A stretch of DNA of 64,000 nt from NCBI GenBank assembly GCA_902167325.1, contig LR632930.1, positions 2,790,001-2,854,000 of the forward strand, read 5' to 3'. The position numbers were made by a program, and so were the translations under genes. The DNA comes from Chitinophaga pinensis (GTDB lineage: Bacteria; Bacteroidota; Bacteroidia; Chitinophagales; Chitinophagaceae). Under the pieces are notes generated by a model, which searched no databases, was not told the DNA's origin, and was given only the letters and a program-made list of their open reading frames with translations. Shown here piece by piece: positions 60,440-64,000 of the stretch (position 1 is the first letter of the stretch; the number at the start of each line of letters is the position of its first letter).

Positions 60440-62491
60440 CTACTTATTGTATTTGAGAGATACGTGAACCAGTCTGCTCACTGCCGAAGCGGATATAGAC
60501 CCGCCGGTAGGGTTGGTGCTGGTGCCCGCAGTCTTGTTGGTAGCGCGCACGCGGATGTAAAGTGTATTCAATCCGCTGGCCGCCTGCGGGAACTGGAAGT
60601 TCACCACTTTATGACCTGGTAACTGTGTAAGCAGGGTATTGCTCCAGTTGGCTACATCCTGGAAAGTGAAGGTGCCTGCACTGCTCCATGTAGCGGCAGC
60701 ATCGTTAGCGGCCGACCATTCCACCGTAAAGTTGCGCGGCCCGCCAATATCGGAGTTGCCTTCCAGCTGCAGGGAAACGGGTGTACTGATGCCTGCGGTA
60801 GATACTTCAATCATCCAGTATTCTCCCCGGTTGCCCGCGGTGTTCCACCAGTTCTTGCAGAGCCAGCCGCCGTTCCCCACAGCGCCTTTGTTAGTGGCAG
60901 CTTCCTGTAACAGGGCGTTGTAATCCGTACTGGGGCCGATGCCGTTTGCGGTATAGTCTATGCCGGTTTTGGTGCTCTGGTAAATGCGTCCGTTACCGGT
61001 CTCAGGTGTGAGGGGGTTGAGGCTGGCAGTAGGAGTGGCGGCATATTCGGTTCTGTATTTGCTCCATTCTACCAGTACATTAGAGAAGCCGCTTTCCCTT
61101 GCATCCTGCAGGGCAATATCCTCCCGTTTGAGGTGGCGGATGGCGTATTTACCAATGTTGCCACCGTAGCGCTCCATGGTTTCGCTGACCAGTATACCGG
61201 CAATGGTACCGGAACCCTGGGGCACATGTTCCCCGTCACGACGGTAAGGCACATCATTGTTCGTGAGCATATACATACCGTTCCCGTTGATGTCGCGGAT
61301 GTGGGTAGGGTAGCAGTCCATCCGGGCAATATACCCTTCGTTGATATTCGAGAAAGAGCCGGAGGGTACCGATATCTCCACATCGCGGAGCTTCACATAC
61401 GTATACAGGTCATCGTCTGTAAGGTCACGCATGTATTTCTCACGGGGAAGCAGTGTTGTGGAACGGCTTTCCTTTTCTATCACCATGGGGGCATCGATAT
61501 CGGAGAGGATGGCGCGGCCGGGGTTGTTCAGCTTAGCAAGCGTGGCGCCTTTCAGCCATATTTTCACATGGTCGTTAAAGCTGAAGATATTATCCCCTGC
61601 GGTTTTCATTTTCAGATACAACCCCGTAGTGCCATCCATGCTTTGCACGTACACGGCCACGGCATTACCCGTTTTGTCAATTACATGCTTATTGGTTGAC
61701 AGGTTGAGGTTCTGCCCGATATTGGGATGCCCCTTGTCGCTGATCACGATGCCTTCGATATAGATGTTTTCATCGATGGCCCCAGCTGCCAGCATTTGTT
61801 TTACATACGCAAAATCCTTCAGCACGGCTCCATCGAAGCTGATACCCGGGTGTTGGCGGATGCGAACGGAGTCGCGGGTGGTGGTACCCAGCGCATCGAG
61901 GTAGCTGAGGGTGAGTACGCCCATGCGCGGTGCTGCGGCGCGACTGGTATCCGCTTTAACCGTCAGGTACCCGTTGGTGATGGTGACATTGCTGAGCCAG
62001 TTGGCCTGTGCGGGATCATCGTACCGGTAACTGATGGTCATTTTATCCGAGGGGATATTGGTTGTGATCACGGTTTTGAGGATGCCACCGTTGGCAATGC
62101 TTTGCAGGGTGGTATCTGCTATAGCGATCTGGGGAGTGATGCCACGCTGCTGCAGGGATATGGTGTCGGTTTTATTACCGGCGCGCACGAGCAGCTTTAC
62201 GGCACGGGGGAGGTTACCTTCGTTACTGAGTACTTCCGCGCGCAAACTGCCTTTGCCGTCGCCGGAAGCAGTTTGCAGTTTCATCCAGCTGGCTTCTTCT
62301 ACCGGTTCTGCCGTCCATTTACCGTCTGCATACACAATAATCTGCGTAGTATCTGCCGTAGCAGCGAGGCGTACGATGCGGGTGTCTATAGCCAGCTCGG
62401 TGCTGAATAAATAATCTTCCTTCTTGCGGCAGGAGGCGAAGAGCAGGGCTATTGCGCCACCGGCCAGTATGTATCTGAAATATTGCGTCAT
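60440..62491 (-). CDS. DUF5689/BACON-type surface lipoprotein
   Basis: A 683-residue lipoprotein (lipobox ALLFASC, Cys21). Two BACON-like beta domains at about 30-120 and 125-215 (VYADGKWTAEP, SLQQRG), then a DUF5689 OB-like domain (about 230-455: IYIEGIVISDKGHPNIGQNL) and a C-terminal beta-sandwich (470-683). Such proteins often accompany SusC/SusD pairs and are thought to bind substrate at the surface. Lies five bases after the EEP gene stop. Confidence 0.85.
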   Translation of the reverse strand: MTQYFRYILAGGAIALLFASCRKKEDYLFSTELAIDTRIVRLAATADTTQIIVYADGKWTAEPVEEASWMKLQTASGDGKGSLRAEVLSNEGNLPRAVKLLVRAGNKTDTISLQQRGITPQIAIADTTLQSIANGGILKTVITTNIPSDKMTISYRYDDPAQANWLSNVTITNGYLTVKADTSRAAAPRMGVLTLSYLDALGTTTRDSVRIRQHPGISFDGAVLKDFAYVKQMLAAGAIDENIYIEGIVISDKGHPNIGQNLNLSTNKHVIDKTGNAVAVYVQSMDGTTGLYLKMKTAGDNIFSFNDHVKIWLKGATLAKLNNPGRAILSDIDAPMVIEKESRSTTLLPREKYMRDLTDDDLYTYVKLRDVEISVPSGSFSNINEGYIARMDCYPTHIRDINGNGMYMLTNNDVPYRRDGEHVPQGSGTIAGILVSETMERYGGNIGKYAIRHLKREDIALQDARESGFSNVLVEWSKYRTEYAATPTASLNPLTPETGNGRIYQSTKTGIDYTANGIGPSTDYNALLQEAATNKGAVGNGGWLCKNWWNTAGNRGEYWMIEVSTAGISTPVSLQLEGNSDIGGPRNFTVEWSAANDAAATWSSAGTFTFQDVANWSNTLLTQLPGHKVVNFQFPQAASGLNTLYIRVRATNKTAGTSTNPTGGSISASAVSRLVHVSLKYNK

Positions 62492-62496
62492 GCCGG

Positions 62497-63345
62497 TTAT
62501 GGTTTGAGTTCGGTGATGATGGGCCGGTGATCGGAATGCACGGCCGTGAATGGATCATAGATAAATGCGCAGCGGAGGATCTTCTTTTTAAGATCGCTGC
62601 TAACGTAGATGTAATCGATACGGGAATCGGAAGTGATCACGCTTTTACCGGTGCGGGCTTTCTCTTTTTCATCATACAGTTTTCCTGCATCAATGAAACC
62701 TGCGGTGAGGATGCTTTGTTGTACCTGGTAATCGATCTCCGTTCCGTTCGCCAGATTATCCAGCACGGCGGGTCTTTTAGCCATGGCGGCTTTCTGTTTG
62801 TCTACATACCCGGATCTTTCAAGGCGCTCTTTGTCCAGCGGGGATACGGAGTTGAAATCGCCCATGATGAACCAGTTCTTCTTATCGGACTGCAATTCAA
62901 TATTGGCGAGTATCTGTGCAATTTCCGCTCTTCTCTTTTTGTGTTTGTGCGGGTTGAGGTGCAGTACTACGATGTTGAATTTGCCGATCTTCGCCATGAT
63001 AAATCCATGGGTCATGTTTTCATTGATCTTCTGAATGGCGGCGATGGGATAACGGGATGTAAGGCCGGTGGGATAGCCATTTTCCTTCACGATCACGGCG
63101 TAGGGGTGGCCATAGCTCAATGCCAGCTCTTCCAATGTTTTCTGTGTGAAGCCGTTGCATTCCTGCAGCGCTACCACATCCGGACGATGGGTTTTAACCC
63201 AATCTGTAAATACCTGCTTGCCACGGGTAGTGTCTTTCACCATCCCTTCGAGGATGTTATAGCTGAGTACTCTCAGTGTATCCTGCGCACCGGCGGTAAA
63301 TGCGGTGAAGAGGAACAGGAGCGTGATACTGATATTTCTTTTCAT
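62497..63345 (-). CDS. Secreted endonuclease/exonuclease/phosphatase family protein
   Basis: A 282-residue enzyme with signal peptide (FTAFTAGAQ). All EEP motifs are present: SYNILEG, VALQECN, LHLNPHKHKKRR, MGDFNSVSP, SRIDYIYVS and VHSDHRP. The fold cleaves phosphodiesters in nucleic acids, phospholipids or inositol phosphates; export suggests an extracellular substrate. Eight bases after the SusD stop, so part of the same locus. Confidence 0.92.
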   Translation of the reverse strand: MKRNISITLLFLFTAFTAGAQDTLRVLSYNILEGMVKDTTRGKQVFTDWVKTHRPDVVALQECNGFTQKTLEELALSYGHPYAVIVKENGYPTGLTSRYPIAAIQKINENMTHGFIMAKIGKFNIVVLHLNPHKHKKRRAEIAQILANIELQSDKKNWFIMGDFNSVSPLDKERLERSGYVDKQKAAMAKRPAVLDNLANGTEIDYQVQQSILTAGFIDAGKLYDEKEKARTGKSVITSDSRIDYIYVSSDLKKKILRCAFIYDPFTAVHSDHRPIITELKP

Positions 63346-63353
63346 GGTGTGTA

Positions 63354-64000
63354 TTATTTATAGGCAGGATTGGTGAGTATGCCGTTGGAGCGCATCACTT
63401 CCTTGTCAGGGATCGGGTAGTATTCATGGTAAGGGCGTACGTTGTCTTTCACCACCTGGTATTCTTCCGCGATGGTTTCTGTAACAACGCGGTACCAGTC
63501 GCCCCAACGCACGAGGTCCCATTTACGGCCGTATTCACCCATCAGCTCACGGGCGCGTTCTTTCTTCACTTCTTCTAGGAACTCCGTTTTGCCGGGGTAG
63601 GCATCCATCCGGAAGTCTTCGCTGGCCCTGGTCTTCACTTCGTTGAGGCATTGCATGGCGAGGTCGGTATTGCCGGTTTCGTTGGCTGCTTCCGCGAGCA
63701 TCAGCAGGGCATCTGCATAGCGGAATACTTTCTGATTATTACCATCCGCGATGTTGTTCATGCCCGGGCACCAGAATTTAGGTCCCATCCAGGGTTTGCC
63801 GGTGCCGTTGTTAGACATGGGGCGCTTAAACCAGGTGCCGTTGTAGGAATAACCGAGCACGATCTCCTTACGCGGATCTGCCAGATCGTACAGCGATATC
63901 ATATATTCCGAAGGCGTAATGGAGTTGAACGGATTGGCAGCGCTGCCCAGTTCGGGTACATTCACACCGTCGTAGGTGCTGGTTCCGGAGGCTTTGGTGG
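63354..64000 (-). CDS. SusD/RagB-like protein, C-terminal part
   Basis: The last about 215 residues of a SusD homologue, open to the right edge. Typical features: KVFRYADALLMLAEAANETG, the KKERARELMGEYGRKWDLVRWG motif and the YYPIPDKEVMRS ending. Its SusC partner should lie beyond 64000. Heads a unit with the EEP enzyme and DUF5689 lipoprotein. Confidence 0.95.
   Translation of the reverse strand, partial: TKASGTSTYDGVNVPELGSAANPFNSITPSEYMISLYDLADPRKEIVLGYSYNGTWFKRPMSNNGTGKPWMGPKFWCPGMNNIADGNNQKVFRYADALLMLAEAANETGNTDLAMQCLNEVKTRASEDFRMDAYPGKTEFLEEVKKERARELMGEYGRKWDLVRWGDWYRVVTETIAEEYQVVKDNVRPYHEYYPIPDKEVMRSNGILTNPAYK

Overview
The window looks like chromosomal DNA of a Bacteroidota bacterium, most likely a Chitinophaga-like member of the Chitinophagaceae. 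The reasons are SusC/SusD pairs, many secreted or lipoprotein glycoside hydrolases, weak ribosome binding sites, promoter elements of the TAnnTTTG type and a PAS-rich soluble histidine kinase. I identified it by reading only; no database was searched. I saw no tRNA, rRNA, CRISPR array, insertion sequence or phage gene.

Layout. 1-1661 (-): AT-rich STN-type SusC gene, cut by the left edge and frameshifted at a run of eight A. 2125-4086 (+): PAS histidine kinase. 4089-13784 (-): compact five-gene operon (caspase-like/lipase fusion, CHAT-like protein, MoxR AAA+ ATPase, vWA protein, caspase-like protein with an Asp-rich tail). 13970-18574 (+): divergent caspase-STAND-transmembrane-propeller protein. 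Together these six genes look like a vWA-MoxR-type conflict (immune/programmed death) island with four separate clan CD peptidase domains; this is the most unusual part of the window. 18617-21706 (+): GH26 mannanase, DUF202 membrane protein, AraC regulator and DinB-like protein.

22112-40603 reads as one polysaccharide utilisation locus under a LacI-family regulator (39584-40603). GH116, SusC, SusD and a secreted unknown protein lie on +. GH172, aldehyde dehydrogenase, SDR, UxaA-like dehydratase, a DUF6786-like lipoprotein, a KdaD-like FAH enzyme and a FucP-type permease lie on -. Four copies of a 16-bp palindrome (GCTTAAACGATTAAGC type) precede the GH116, SusC, GH172 and LacI genes. GH172 and GH116 both include D-arabinofuranosidases, and the cytoplasmic enzymes fit an oxidative D-arabinose (Weimberg-like) route to 2-oxoglutarate, so I propose D-arabinan as the substrate.

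40992-51367 is an L-fucose locus: AraC regulator, fucose-dehydrogenase-like SDR, L-fuconate dehydratase, sodium/sugar symporter, two GH29 and one GH95 fucosidases, and a lipoprotein mutarotase. 51705-59045 (-) is a mannose unit: GH38 alpha-mannosidase, sugar porter, and a ROK kinase fused to a class I mannose-6-phosphate isomerase. 59356-60354 (+) is a D-lactate dehydrogenase-like gene. 60440-64000 (-) is the end of another SusD locus with a secreted endonuclease/exonuclease/phosphatase and a DUF5689-type lipoprotein, cut by the right edge.

Taken together this is a glycan-foraging region with a complex putative self-destruct or defence island beside it.
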